Positions 16,048 to 25,033 of a DNA stretch of 64,000 bases are shown one piece after another. The stretch is from Aquabacterium sp. (GTDB lineage Bacteria; Pseudomonadota; Gammaproteobacteria; Burkholderiales; Burkholderiaceae_C). The stretch covers positions 1 to 64,000 of the forward strand of contig NZ_JAQSDR010000005.1 of the NCBI RefSeq assembly GCF_029946005.1. Direction: 5' to 3'. The notes beneath the pieces are model-generated. The model had not been told where the DNA came from. It made no database searches and saw only the letters and a program-made list of their open reading frames with translations. Numbering within the stretch: the first letter of the stretch is position 1; the number at the start of each line of letters is the position of its first letter. The position numbers were made by a program, and so were the translations under genes.

Positions 16048-18048
16048 TCAAGGTGCGTCGGTCAGGCGCAGCAGCTCGGCACCTTCGGGCACCTGGTCGC
16101 CCGCCGCGCACAGCAGTTCGGAGACCACGCCATCACGCGGCGCGGTCATGGTGTGCTCCATTTTCATGGCTTCGGTGACAGCCAGTGCGTCGCCGGTCTT
16201 GACGGCATCCCCCACCTTCACCAACAGGGCGACGACGCGGCCCGGCATGAGGGCGGTGAGCCGTCCGACCGCGTGCGCGGTGCTGGCCTGGGCCAAGGGG
16301 TCAATGAGGCTGAGCACGGCATGGCCGCTCGGGGCGAAGACTTCAAAGTGGTCTCGGTCGCGGTAAACCGCCATGGTCAGGCGCTGTCCGGCCAGGGTGA
16401 GGTCGAAGCGGTCGTGGCCCAGCGCCTGGGCTGAGAAAAATGCCGACTGTTCGCCGCATTGAAGCAGGTGGGTTCGACCAGGCTGGCAGGTCAGCGAGGC
16501 ATTGACCGGTGAGCCCTCCAGCGTCAAGGCGAGTGGTCGGCGTGAGGCGCCGTGCAAACGCCAGCCATCGCGCTGGGACCAGGGGTCAAGGGTGGCGCTT
16601 GGGGCTTCATCGGCCAACAAGCGGGCCGCGACACCGGCCACGACCAGCAGCGGATCCAACGGTGTCGGCGAGAACAGCGAAGCGTGCTCGCGTTCGATCA
16701 GGGCCGTGTCCAGCTCGGCTTGCTGGAAGGAGGGCGTGCGGATGATGCGCCGCACAAAGGCCACGTTGGTGTGCAAGCCGGTGATGTGCAAATCGCCCAG
16801 GGCCGCGTCCAGGCGGTCCAGGGCCTGCGCGCGCGTTGGCCCCCACACGATGAGCTTGGAGATCATCGAGTCATAGTGGGGCGAGATCTCATCGCCTTCG
16901 CGCACACCGCTGTCCACGCGCACCGGGCTGACGCTGAAGTGGCTGGAGGCGGGGGGGCGGTAGGTTTTCAGGGTGCCGGTGGCGGGCAAGAACTGCTGCA
17001 GCGGGTTTTCGGCGCAGATGCGGGCTTCGATCGCGTGTCCCTGGATGGCCAGCTGGCTCTGCGTGAGCGGCAATGCCTCGCCCGATGCCACGCGCAGTTG
17101 CCATTCCACCAGGTCCAGGCCCGTGATGGCCTCCGTCACGGGGTGCTCAACCTGCAAGCGCGTGTTCATCTCCATGAAGTAGAAGTTTTTGACCTCCATG
17201 CCATCTTGCTCGACGATGAACTCGACTGTGCCTGCACCCACATAGCCCACGCTGCGCGCGGCGGCGATGGCGGCGGCGCCCATCTCGGCGCGGCGCTCGG
17301 CCGTCATGCCGGGGGCAGGGGCTTCTTCCAACACTTTCTGGTGACGGCGCTGCACCGAGCAATCGCGCTCGAACAGGTGAACGTAGTGGCCATGGCTGTC
17401 GCCAAATACCTGGATCTCGATGTGGCGGGGCCGCGTGACGTAGCGCTCGACCAGCACACGGTCGTCGCCAAAGCTGGCGATGGCTTCGCGTTGGCAAGAG
17501 GCGAGGGCGGCCGCGAAGTCTTCGCTCCGCTGCACGGTGCGCATGCCTTTGCCGCCACCGCCTGCGCTAGCCTTGATCAGCACGGGGTAAGCGATGAGGT
17601 CGGCTTCGGCCTGCAGAAACGCGCTCTCCTGACAGTCGCCGTGGTAGCCGGGCACCAGGGGCACACCGGCTTTTTCCATCAAGGCCTTGGCAGCGGATTT
17701 GCTGCCCATGGCCGCGATGCTGGACGCTGGGGGGCCAATGAACACCAGGCCAGCATCAACGCAAGCCTGCGCGAAGGCCGCGTTCTCGCTGAGGAAGCCA
17801 TAGCCAGGATGGATCGCTTGTGCGCCGGTGGCATGTGCGGCGGCCAGGACGCGATCGCCCCGGAGGTAGCTTTCGCGCGGTGAGGCTGGACCGATGCACA
17901 CCGCTTCATCGCACGCATGGACATGCGCCGCGTTGGCATCGGCATCCGAGTAGACGGCCACGGTGCGAACGCCCAGGCGCCGCGCGGTGGCGGCGATGCG
18001 GCAGGCGATTTCGCCGCGGTTGGCAATCAGGATCTTTTTGAACATCAT
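16048..18048 (-). CDS. liuD: 3-Methylcrotonyl-CoA carboxylase alpha subunit
   Basis: A 666-residue biotin-dependent carboxylase subunit. The biotin carboxylase domain begins MFKKILIANRGEIACRI and includes KASAGGGGKGMR and the biotin-carboxylase segment FYFMEMNTRLQVEHPVTE. The C-terminal biotinyl domain carries VTEAMKMEHTM, whose Lys (~630) is biotinylated. It partners with the beta subunit two genes upstream. The start is the ATG at 18048, which overlaps the stop of the hydratase gene (ATGA); the adjacent ATG at 18045 is equally possible. Longer frames to 18447 are read-through over the hydratase gene. Confidence 0.95.
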   Translation of the reverse strand: MMFKKILIANRGEIACRIAATARRLGVRTVAVYSDADANAAHVHACDEAVCIGPASPRESYLRGDRVLAAAHATGAQAIHPGYGFLSENAAFAQACVDAGLVFIGPPASSIAAMGSKSAAKALMEKAGVPLVPGYHGDCQESAFLQAEADLIAYPVLIKASAGGGGKGMRTVQRSEDFAAALASCQREAIASFGDDRVLVERYVTRPRHIEIQVFGDSHGHYVHLFERDCSVQRRHQKVLEEAPAPGMTAERRAEMGAAAIAAARSVGYVGAGTVEFIVEQDGMEVKNFYFMEMNTRLQVEHPVTEAITGLDLVEWQLRVASGEALPLTQSQLAIQGHAIEARICAENPLQQFLPATGTLKTYRPPASSHFSVSPVRVDSGVREGDEISPHYDSMISKLIVWGPTRAQALDRLDAALGDLHITGLHTNVAFVRRIIRTPSFQQAELDTALIEREHASLFSPTPLDPLLVVAGVAARLLADEAPSATLDPWSQRDGWRLHGASRRPLALTLEGSPVNASLTCQPGRTHLLQCGEQSAFFSAQALGHDRFDLTLAGQRLTMAVYRDRDHFEVFAPSGHAVLSLIDPLAQASTAHAVGRLTALMPGRVVALLVKVGDAVKTGDALAVTEAMKMEHTMTAPRDGVVSELLCAAGDQVPEGAELLRLTDAP

Positions 18049-18842
18049 CAGTTGGCCTTGCCTTGCCAGGGGGGCGTGGTTTTGTGCAGGAAGGCGTTCA
18101 CCCCGGCCTTGCCTTCGTCGCTCGCGCGGATGTCGGCGATGGTGCGCGCGGTTTGGTCGCGCAAACCGGCGGTGAGCGGCATTCCGGCGGTGTCCCGGAT
18201 CAGCCGCTTGCTGGCCCGCACCGCGTGCGGGCCGTTGGCCACGATGGCGTGCACCAAGCCATCGACCACGGCGTCGAGCGAATCCACCGCGCACACTTCC
18301 TGAACCAGGCCCAGGGCCTGAGCACGCTGCGCGTTCATGCGTTCCGCCGTCACGAAGTAACGGTGTGCCGAGCGCTCGCCGATGGCTCGGATCACGTAAG
18401 GTGCGATGGTGGCCGGGATCAGGCCCAGCTTGACTTCGGACAGGCAAAATCCTGCGCTGTCCACCGCGACGGCCATGTCGCAGGCCGCGACCAGGCCCAC
18501 GCCGCCGCCATAGCAGTCACCCTGCACGCGCGCGATCACTGGCACCGGGCAGTTGGCGATGGCCCAGAGCATGCCGGCCAGGTGCGCGGCATCGGCGTGG
18601 TTCTCGGCCCAAGAGTAATCGGCCATGGCGCGCATCCAGTTCAGGTCGCCGCCCGCGCTGAAGGCCTTGCCATGCGCCCCCAGCACCACAGCGCGAACGG
18701 TCTGGTCCTGGCCAATCGATTGAAAGGCGTGCGTCAGCTCCTGGATGGTGGCCTCGTTGAAGGCGTTGCGGACGTCCGGCCGGTTGAGCCAGACCTGGGC
18801 CACATGGCCGTGGCGTTGGATGTCAAGGGTGGGCAGGTTCAT
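18048..18842 (-). CDS. liuC: 3-Methylglutaconyl-CoA hydratase
   Basis: A 264-residue crotonase-fold enzyme. The oxyanion-hole segments are GKAFSAGGDLNWM (residues ~60-72) and QGDCYGGGVGLVAACD, which includes the second conserved Gly pair. Placement between the two MCC subunits identifies the substrate as 3-methylglutaconyl-CoA, hydrated to HMG-CoA. The start is the ATG at 18842 with AAGGAG seven bases upstream. It overlaps the downstream MCC alpha gene by four bases. Assignment rests on context as much as on motifs, since many crotonases look alike. Confidence 0.9.
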   Translation of the reverse strand: MNLPTLDIQRHGHVAQVWLNRPDVRNAFNEATIQELTHAFQSIGQDQTVRAVVLGAHGKAFSAGGDLNWMRAMADYSWAENHADAAHLAGMLWAIANCPVPVIARVQGDCYGGGVGLVAACDMAVAVDSAGFCLSEVKLGLIPATIAPYVIRAIGERSAHRYFVTAERMNAQRAQALGLVQEVCAVDSLDAVVDGLVHAIVANGPHAVRASKRLIRDTAGMPLTAGLRDQTARTIADIRASDEGKAGVNAFLHKTTPPWQGKAN

Positions 18843-18858
18843 GGTGTGCTCCTTGGGC

Positions 18859-20463
18859 TCACATGCGGAACACGCCAAAGCGCGTGTCGCCAATCGGCGC
18901 GTTCAGGCTGGCACTCAGGCCCAGGGACAGCACGCGCCGTGTGTCCGCCGGGCGGATCACGCCATCGTCCCACAGGCGGGCCGAGGCGTAATAGGGGTGA
19001 CCTTGTTGTTCGTATTGCTCGCGGATGGGGGCCTTGAAAGCGGCTTCTTCCTCGGCGCTCCACTGCCCGCCCTTGCCCTCGATGCCGTCGCGCTTGACGG
19101 TGGCGAGCACGCTGGCGGCCTGCTCGCCACCCATCACGCTGATGCGCGCGTTGGGCCACATCCACAGAAAGCGCGGATTGAAGGCGCGCCCGCACATGCC
19201 GTAGTTGCCCGCGCCGAATGAGCCGCCAATGATCACGGTGAACTTCGGCACGCTGGCGCAGGCCACGGCCGTCACCATCTTGGCGCCGGCGCGGGCAATG
19301 CCCTCGTTCTCGTACTTGCGCCCGACCATGAAACCGGTGATGTTCTGCAGAAACACCAAAGGGATCTTGCGTTGGCAGCACAGTTCGATGAAGTGCGCGC
19401 CCTTGTTGGCGCTCTCTGAAAACAAGATGCCGTTGTTGGCCACGATGCCCACGGGCATGCCCTCGATGTGGGCAAATCCGGTGACCAGGGTGCTGCCGTA
19501 GCGGGGCTTGAACTCGTCGAACTCGGAATCGTCCACGATGCGGGCGATGACCTCGCGCACATCGAAGGGTTTGCGCGTGTCGCTGGGGATGATGCCCTGG
19601 AGTTCGTCGGCCGCAAAGCGTGGCGGGCGCGGTTCGATGAGCGCCATCAGTGGCGCCTTTCGCCAGTTGATCTGTGCCACGCTGCGCCGCGCCAGCGCCA
19701 GCGCGTGGGCATCATCATTGGCCAACTGGTCGGCCACGCCCGACAAGCGCGTGTGTACATCGCCACCGCCCAGGTCTTCCACGCTCACGACTTCGCCGGT
19801 GGCGGCCTTCACCAAGGGCGGGCCGCCCAGGAAGATCGTGCCCTGGTTCTTGACGATGATGGCCTCGTCGCTCATGGCGGGCACGTAGGCGCCGCCTGCG
19901 GTGCACGAACCCATCACCACCGCGATTTGCGGGATGCCTTGGGCGCTCATGTTGGCTTGGTTGTAGAAGATGCGGCCGAAGTGGTCGCGGTCGGGAAACA
20001 CCTCGTCCTGGTTGGGCAGGTTGGCCCCGCCCGAATCGACCAGGTAGATGCAGGGCAGGCGGTTCTGCTGCGCGATCTCTTGCGCGCGCAGGTGCTTCTT
20101 GACCGAAATCGGGTAGTAGGTGCCACCCTTGACGGTGGCGTCGTTGCACACGATCACGCACTCCACGCCAGAGACGCGGCCGATGCCCGCGATCACCCCG
20201 GCACAGGGCGCGTCGTTGTCGTGCATGTTGAGCCCGGCCAGCGGTGCGATCTCCAGAAACGGTGTGCCCGGGTCCAGCAGCAGGTCAACCCGGTCGCGGG
20301 GCAGCAGTTTGCCGCGGGCCACGTGCTTGGCGCGTGGGCCATCGCCTCCGCCCAGCGCAATGCGGGCCAGTTGCGCGTCCAGGTCGTCGATCAGTGTTTG
20401 CATGGCCTGGGCATTGGCCTTGAATTCGTCCGAACGCGGGCTGATGAGGGATTCAAAAGGCAT
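18859..20463 (-). CDS. liuB: 3-Methylcrotonyl-CoA carboxylase beta subunit
   Basis: A 534-residue carboxyltransferase subunit that moves CO2 from carboxybiotin to 3-methylcrotonyl-CoA. It shows the two crotonase-like halves typical of the family, with acyl-CoA and biotin site loops [32 protein letters not shown] and [16 protein letters not shown]. Length is that of MCC/PCC beta chains; the context with HMG-CoA lyase and isovaleryl-CoA dehydrogenase selects MCC. It starts three bases after the stop codon of the TetR gene, so regulator and enzymes share a transcript. Confidence 0.95.
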   Translation of the reverse strand: MPFESLISPRSDEFKANAQAMQTLIDDLDAQLARIALGGGDGPRAKHVARGKLLPRDRVDLLLDPGTPFLEIAPLAGLNMHDNDAPCAGVIAGIGRVSGVECVIVCNDATVKGGTYYPISVKKHLRAQEIAQQNRLPCIYLVDSGGANLPNQDEVFPDRDHFGRIFYNQANMSAQGIPQIAVVMGSCTAGGAYVPAMSDEAIIVKNQGTIFLGGPPLVKAATGEVVSVEDLGGGDVHTRLSGVADQLANDDAHALALARRSVAQINWRKAPLMALIEPRPPRFAADELQGIIPSDTRKPFDVREVIARIVDDSEFDEFKPRYGSTLVTGFAHIEGMPVGIVANNGILFSESANKGAHFIELCCQRKIPLVFLQNITGFMVGRKYENEGIARAGAKMVTAVACASVPKFTVIIGGSFGAGNYGMCGRAFNPRFLWMWPNARISVMGGEQAASVLATVKRDGIEGKGGQWSAEEEAAFKAPIREQYEQQGHPYYASARLWDDGVIRPADTRRVLSLGLSASLNAPIGDTRFGVFRM

Positions 20464-20466
20464 GGT

Positions 20467-21183
20467 TCATTTCCCCGCGCGCTTCTTGGGCGCGCGTTGG
20501 CTGTCGAGTTGCTTCAGGGCCGCGCCCACCTCGTCGCGAAAGCGGGCCAGGGCATCGAGCGAGGCATCTCGGGGCATCAGCGCACTCCAGATCAAACCTG
20601 TCAGCTGTTCGGCCGTGTCGTCAATCGGGGGGCGCTTGTGCGCGGTGATGGAGTCCCAGAGCACGTGCTCCATCGAGCCATAAACCAGGTCGCGCATCAA
20701 GCGCAATGGCATGTCTTGGCGGACCTCGCCATCGGTCATGGCCTGGGCCAGGCAATCCATCAGGGGCGCGGTGTAGCGGCGCTTGCAATCGGTGATCACC
20801 TCGGCCAACTCGGGCGCGCTGGTGCGGCCTTCGCCCAGCACAAGTGCGCACATGCCTGAGCCATCGGCGAGCAAGGTGAACAAGTGCTGCTTGACCACGT
20901 GGCTGAGCTTGGCGTGAACGCCGGACAGGCGCGGCACCTCGCGTTCCAGCTCGGTGCTGATCTCGTCGTACCAGTCCTTGATGACCTGGATGCACAGCTC
21001 GCGCTTGCCGGGAAAGTAGGTGAAGACGGTGGCTTCGGACACGCCAGCGGCCTCCGCAATCTGGGCGGTGGTGGCGCGGTGAAAACCCTGTTCGGAAAAA
21101 ACCCGGCGCGCGGCTGCCAGCAACTCCGCGACTCGGAGCTGGGACTTCACACGACGGGGGGCAAGGCGTTGCAGTGCTGACAT
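20467..21183 (-). CDS. TetR-family regulator of the leucine operon
   Basis: A 238-residue TetR repressor. The N-terminal helix-turn-helix reads QIAEAAGVSEATVFTYFPGK (residues ~45-64), followed by an all-helical ligand domain. It is the first gene of the leucine degradation operon. TetR regulators of branched-chain amino acid genes (LiuQ type) are known in Betaproteobacteria and this is a good candidate; the ligand would be an acyl-CoA intermediate, by inference. The start is the ATG at 21183 (a TTG at 21189 adds two residues). A perfect palindrome begins ten bases upstream of the ATG, which suggests autoregulation. The C-terminal tail is basic (QRAPKKRAGK). Confidence 0.88.
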   Translation of the reverse strand: MSALQRLAPRRVKSQLRVAELLAAARRVFSEQGFHRATTAQIAEAAGVSEATVFTYFPGKRELCIQVIKDWYDEISTELEREVPRLSGVHAKLSHVVKQHLFTLLADGSGMCALVLGEGRTSAPELAEVITDCKRRYTAPLMDCLAQAMTDGEVRQDMPLRLMRDLVYGSMEHVLWDSITAHKRPPIDDTAEQLTGLIWSALMPRDASLDALARFRDEVGAALKQLDSQRAPKKRAGK

Positions 21184-21192
21184 GATCAAATC

Positions 21193-21209
21193 ATTGAGTG
21201 CGACTCAAT
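21193..21209. promoter_or_regulatory. Palindromic operator candidate in the divergent gap
   Basis: ATTGAGTGCGACTCAAT is a perfect inverted repeat with 7-base arms and a 3-base centre. It lies between the TetR gene and the divergent oxidoreductase gene, 10 bases from the regulator start. Size and placement fit a TetR-type binding site. That TetR is the binder is inference. Confidence 0.65.
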
Positions 21210-21268
21210 TATTGACCAATCTGAAGGCGTTGTGGCCAACATTTGAAGACAAAAATGCCCTTGTCGGC

Positions 21269-21283
21269 TTGAGCGAAAGTCAA
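21269..21283. promoter_or_regulatory. Possible second, degenerate operator
   Basis: TTGAGCGAAAGTCAA keeps the outer TTGA/TCAA arms and 15-base length of the central part of the perfect site at 21193-21209, about 75 bases away and nearer the divergent oxidoreductase gene. Ten of fifteen positions match. It may be chance. Confidence 0.3.
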
Positions 21284-21415
21284 ATGTGGCGAAATGCGCC
21301 ACGCCTTGAAATGAAGCCGGGTAATCCCGAGTGGTGGCGGTGCCGTGGCGTCCTCAGATTGGTTTCAAGGCCCAAGAATGGGGCCGGTGGTGCGGACTAT
21401 TCGGCACATCAAGAG

Positions 21416-21444
21416 GTGACGGCCCGCGCCAAGATCTCTACACT
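21416..21444 (+). promoter_or_regulatory. Weak sigma-70-like promoter candidate
   Basis: GTGACG (21416-21421) and TACACT (21439-21444) are separated by 17 bases and lie 33 bases before the oxidoreductase ATG. Each hexamer matches consensus at four of six positions. This is a weak prediction. Confidence 0.3.
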
Positions 21445-21477
21445 GGTTCTGCAGCATGTGGCTGCTTGGAGTTCGTC

Positions 21478-24400
21478 ATGAACGCTCCGCTACCCGATTC
21501 GGTCCTCAAGGCCCTGGCGTCCCTCACGCTGGATGACAAGTACGCCATCGAACACGGGACCGCTTTCATGAGCGGCGTGCAGGCCCTGGTGCGTCTGCCG
21601 ATGCTGCAGCGCACCAGAGATGTGGCGGCAGGCCTGAACACGGCGGGCTTTATCAGTGGTTACCGGGGTTCGCCTCTGGGGGGTTATGACCAGGCCTTGT
21701 GGAACGCCAAGGCCCACCTCAAAGCCCACCACGTGGTTTTCCAGCCTGGGGTGAACGAAGAGCTCGGCGCCACGGCCGTTTGGGGCACTCAGCAGCTCGA
21801 TCTGTACCCGGAACACCGAAAGTTCGATGGCGTTTTTGGCCTCTGGTATGGCAAGGGGCCGGGGGTGGACCGCTGCTCCGATGTGTTCAAGCACGCCAAC
21901 ATGGCCGGCACGGCCCGGCACGGTGGTGTCATCGCCGTGGCGGGTGACGACCACGTGGCCAAAAGCTCATCGGTGGCCCACCAAAGCGACCACATTTTCA
22001 AGGCCTGCGGCCTGCCCGTGTTTTTTCCGAGCAGCGCTCAAGAAATCCTGGACCTGGGCTTGCACGCCTACGCAATGAGCCGCTTCTCGGGCCTGTGGGC
22101 GGGCATGAAAGTCATCCAGGAAGTGGTCGAATCGTCGAGCAGCGTGTCGATCGAGCCGGACCGCGTGCAGATCCTCCTGCCCGAAGACTTCACGATGCCA
22201 CCCGGCGGCCTGCACATCCGCTGGCCCGACTCGCCTCTGGAGCAAGAAGCCCGGCTGATGGACTACAAGTGGTATGCCGCGCTGGCCTATGTGCGCGCCA
22301 ACCGCCTGAACCGCACGGTGATCGACTCAAAGCACGCGCGCCTGGGCCTGATCGCCAGCGGCAAGGCCTACAACGACATGCGCCAAGCCCTGCATGACCT
22401 GGGCCTGGACGAGGTGACTTGTGCGCAGCTCGGCATCCGCGTCCACAAGGTGGCCGTGGTCTGGCCCCTGGAAGCCAGCGCCACGCGCGAGTTCGCCACG
22501 GGCTTGCAAGAGATCCTGGTGATCGAAGAAAAGCGCCAGGTCATCGAGTACCAGCTCAAGGAAGAGCTTTACAACTGGCGCGAGGATGTGCGCCCGAATG
22601 TGCTGGGCAAGTTCAATGAACCCCACGGCGACCAAAGCGGCGGCGAGTGGTCCATGTCCAACCCGGCCTCCAACTGGTTGCTGCGAGCCAAAGCCGACCT
22701 GAACCCATCGCTCATCGCCAAGGCGATTGCCCAGCGCCTGGACAAGCTGGGCATGTTGGACACCATGGGCCGCGACCTGCGTGACCGCATCGCGCAACGA
22801 TTGGCCTTGATCGAAGCCAAGGAGCAAGCCCCCCTCGTCGTGCCCCAGGCCAATGCCGACCGCGCGCCCTGGTTCTGCAGCGGTTGCCCCCACAACACTT
22901 CGACCAAGGTGCCCGAAGGCTCGCGTGCCATGGCGGGCATCGGCTGCCACTACATGGTGGTGTGGATGGACCGCAGCACCACCACCTTCACACAGATGGG
23001 TGGCGAGGGCGTCACCTGGGTGGGCCAGGCGCCCTTCACCGACGAGAAGCATGTGTTCGCCAACCTGGGCGATGGCACCTACTTCCACTCGGGCCTGCTG
23101 GCCGTGCGTCAGAGCATCGCGGCCAAGGTCAACATCACCTACAAAATCCTGTTCAACGATGCGGTGGCCATGACCGGGGGGCAGCCGGTGGACGGCACCT
23201 TGCGCGTGCCGGAGATGAGCCGCGAGCTGGAAGCCGAGGGCGTGTCGCGCATTGCCATCGTCACCGACGAGCCTGAGAAGTACCTGGCCGTGTCCAACCT
23301 GGCGCCCGACACCACCGTGCACCACCGCGACGACCTGGACGCGGTGCAGCGCTTGATGCGCGAGGTGCCCGGCTGCAGCGTCATCATTTACGACCAGACC
23401 TGCGCCACCGAGAAGCGCCGCCGCCGCAAGCGAGGCACCATGCCGGCCGTGACCGAGCGCGTGGTCATCAACGAGCTGGTGTGCGAAGGCTGTGGCGATT
23501 GCTCCACCCAATCCAACTGCCTGAGCGTGGAGCCGGTGGACACTGAGTTCGGCCGCAAGCGGCACATCAACCAGAGCACCTGCAACCACGACATGTCCTG
23601 CGTCAAGGGCTTTTGCCCCAGCTTCGTCACGGTGACGGGTGGCCAGCTCAAGTCACCTCGCAAGAGCACTCAGCGCGTCGATCCCTTCACCTTGCCTGCC
23701 TTGCCCGAACCCAAGATCCCCTTGGCCCACGAGGCCTACGGCATCATCGTCGCGGGCATCGGCGGCACGGGGGTGATCACCATCGGGCAACTGCTGGGCG
23801 TGGCCGCGCACATCGAAGGCAAGGGCATCGTCACGCAGGACTCGGCGGGCCTGGCGCAAAAGGGCGGCGCCACCTGGAGCCACATCCAGATCGCCGACAG
23901 CATGGACGCCATCCACACCACGCGCGTGCCCACGGCGGCCGCCGACCTGGTGATCGGTTGCGACCCCCTCGTCACGGCCAACGCCAGCACCCTGGCCACC
24001 ATGAACAACCAGCGCACGCGCGTGGCGCTCAACACGCATGGCACACCCACGGCGGCTTTTGTGCGTGACACCAACTGGCAGTTTCCGGCCGGCCATTGCG
24101 ACGATGTCATTGGCCAGGCTGCCTTGCCGGGCCAGGTGGCCAGGCTGGATGCCAACCAGTTGGCCACCCAATTGCTGGGCGACACCATCTACGCCAACCC
24201 CTTGATGCTGGGTTACGCCTGGCAAAAAGGTTGGGTGCCATTGAGCCGCGACGCGCTGCTGCGCGCCATTGAGCTGAACGCCGTGCAGGTGGAGAACAAC
24301 CAGGCCGCCTTCGAATGGGGTTGCCGAGCCGCCCACGATCTGGCGGCGGTGCAGTCGCTGGCCTTGCCCGCCCAACCGGTGCAAATCGTGCGCAAGACGG

Positions 24401-25032
24401 CCACCAACCTGGATGCCCTGATCCAGTCCCGCGTTGAGTTTCTGACGCACTACCAAAGCGCCGCTTACGCCGATGAGTACCTGGCCTTTGTCAACCAGGT
24501 GCGCGCCGCCGACCAGAAGCTGGGCTCGACCAAGCTGACCGATGCCGTTGCGCGGCAGCTCTTCAAGCTCATGGCTTACAAAGATGAGTACGAAGTCGCA
24601 CGCCTGCTGACCGATCGTCGCTTTCACGACAAACTGGCCCAGGAGTTCGAGGGAAACTACAAGCTCTCTTACCACCTGGCGCCGCCGTTCATGGGCAAAA
24701 CAGATTCCCAGGGCGTGGCCACCAAACAGCGCTTTGGTCCCTGGATGGGCCTGGCTTTCAAGGCCTTGGCGCCCCTCAAGGTCTTGCGTGGCACCGTCTT
24801 CGATCCCTTCGGCCGAACCCGCGAACGCCTGGCAGAACGCGGTTGGATTGCCCGGTATCGCCAAGGCATCGGGGCCCTGTTGGCGCACCTGAGCACGGAC
24901 AATGCCGAGGCCGCGCTGGCCCTGGCCCGCGTTCCCGAAGACATCAAAGGCTATGGCCACATCAAGCAGTCGAACATGGACAGGGCGCAAACCCGGTGGG
25001 CCCAGTTGACGCAGGCAGGGGGAGAGGCCTGA
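21478..25032 (+). CDS. Fused 2-oxoacid (indolepyruvate-type):ferredoxin oxidoreductase
   Basis: An 1184-residue single-chain enzyme of the indolepyruvate ferredoxin oxidoreductase family, which turns 2-oxoacids and CoA into acyl-CoA and CO2. In order: an IorA-type N-terminal domain (GYRGSPLGGYD), a thiamine-diphosphate domain with GDGTYFHSG (~530), a cysteine cluster CEGCGDCSTQSNC (~671) and CNHDMSCVKGFCPS for iron-sulfur clusters, and an IorB-like gamma domain with GIGGTGVITIGQLLG (~757). The C-terminal ~250 residues are an extra domain seen in the fused aerobic versions. The ATG at 21478 was chosen because upstream sequence is the intergenic region. It is divergent from the leucine operon, so a branched-chain 2-oxoacid substrate is inferred; arylpyruvates are the alternative. 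Confidence 0.85.
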   Translation: MNAPLPDSVLKALASLTLDDKYAIEHGTAFMSGVQALVRLPMLQRTRDVAAGLNTAGFISGYRGSPLGGYDQALWNAKAHLKAHHVVFQPGVNEELGATAVWGTQQLDLYPEHRKFDGVFGLWYGKGPGVDRCSDVFKHANMAGTARHGGVIAVAGDDHVAKSSSVAHQSDHIFKACGLPVFFPSSAQEILDLGLHAYAMSRFSGLWAGMKVIQEVVESSSSVSIEPDRVQILLPEDFTMPPGGLHIRWPDSPLEQEARLMDYKWYAALAYVRANRLNRTVIDSKHARLGLIASGKAYNDMRQALHDLGLDEVTCAQLGIRVHKVAVVWPLEASATREFATGLQEILVIEEKRQVIEYQLKEELYNWREDVRPNVLGKFNEPHGDQSGGEWSMSNPASNWLLRAKADLNPSLIAKAIAQRLDKLGMLDTMGRDLRDRIAQRLALIEAKEQAPLVVPQANADRAPWFCSGCPHNTSTKVPEGSRAMAGIGCHYMVVWMDRSTTTFTQMGGEGVTWVGQAPFTDEKHVFANLGDGTYFHSGLLAVRQSIAAKVNITYKILFNDAVAMTGGQPVDGTLRVPEMSRELEAEGVSRIAIVTDEPEKYLAVSNLAPDTTVHHRDDLDAVQRLMREVPGCSVIIYDQTCATEKRRRRKRGTMPAVTERVVINELVCEGCGDCSTQSNCLSVEPVDTEFGRKRHINQSTCNHDMSCVKGFCPSFVTVTGGQLKSPRKSTQRVDPFTLPALPEPKIPLAHEAYGIIVAGIGGTGVITIGQLLGVAAHIEGKGIVTQDSAGLAQKGGATWSHIQIADSMDAIHTTRVPTAAADLVIGCDPLVTANASTLATMNNQRTRVALNTHGTPTAAFVRDTNWQFPAGHCDDVIGQAALPGQVARLDANQLATQLLGDTIYANPLMLGYAWQKGWVPLSRDALLRAIELNAVQVENNQAAFEWGCRAAHDLAAVQSLALPAQPVQIVRKTATNLDALIQSRVEFLTHYQSAAYADEYLAFVNQVRAADQKLGSTKLTDAVARQLFKLMAYKDEYEVARLLTDRRFHDKLAQEFEGNYKLSYHLAPPFMGKTDSQGVATKQRFGPWMGLAFKALAPLKVLRGTVFDPFGRTRERLAERGWIARYRQGIGALLAHLSTDNAEAALALARVPEDIKGYGHIKQSNMDRAQTRWAQLTQAGGEA

Positions 25033-25033
25033 A

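Noticed and set aside
14125-16434. 769-codon plus-strand frame opposite ivd, HMG-CoA lyase and MCC alpha
   Set aside because: Antisense to three well-identified enzymes; low-complexity His/Gly/Val composition.
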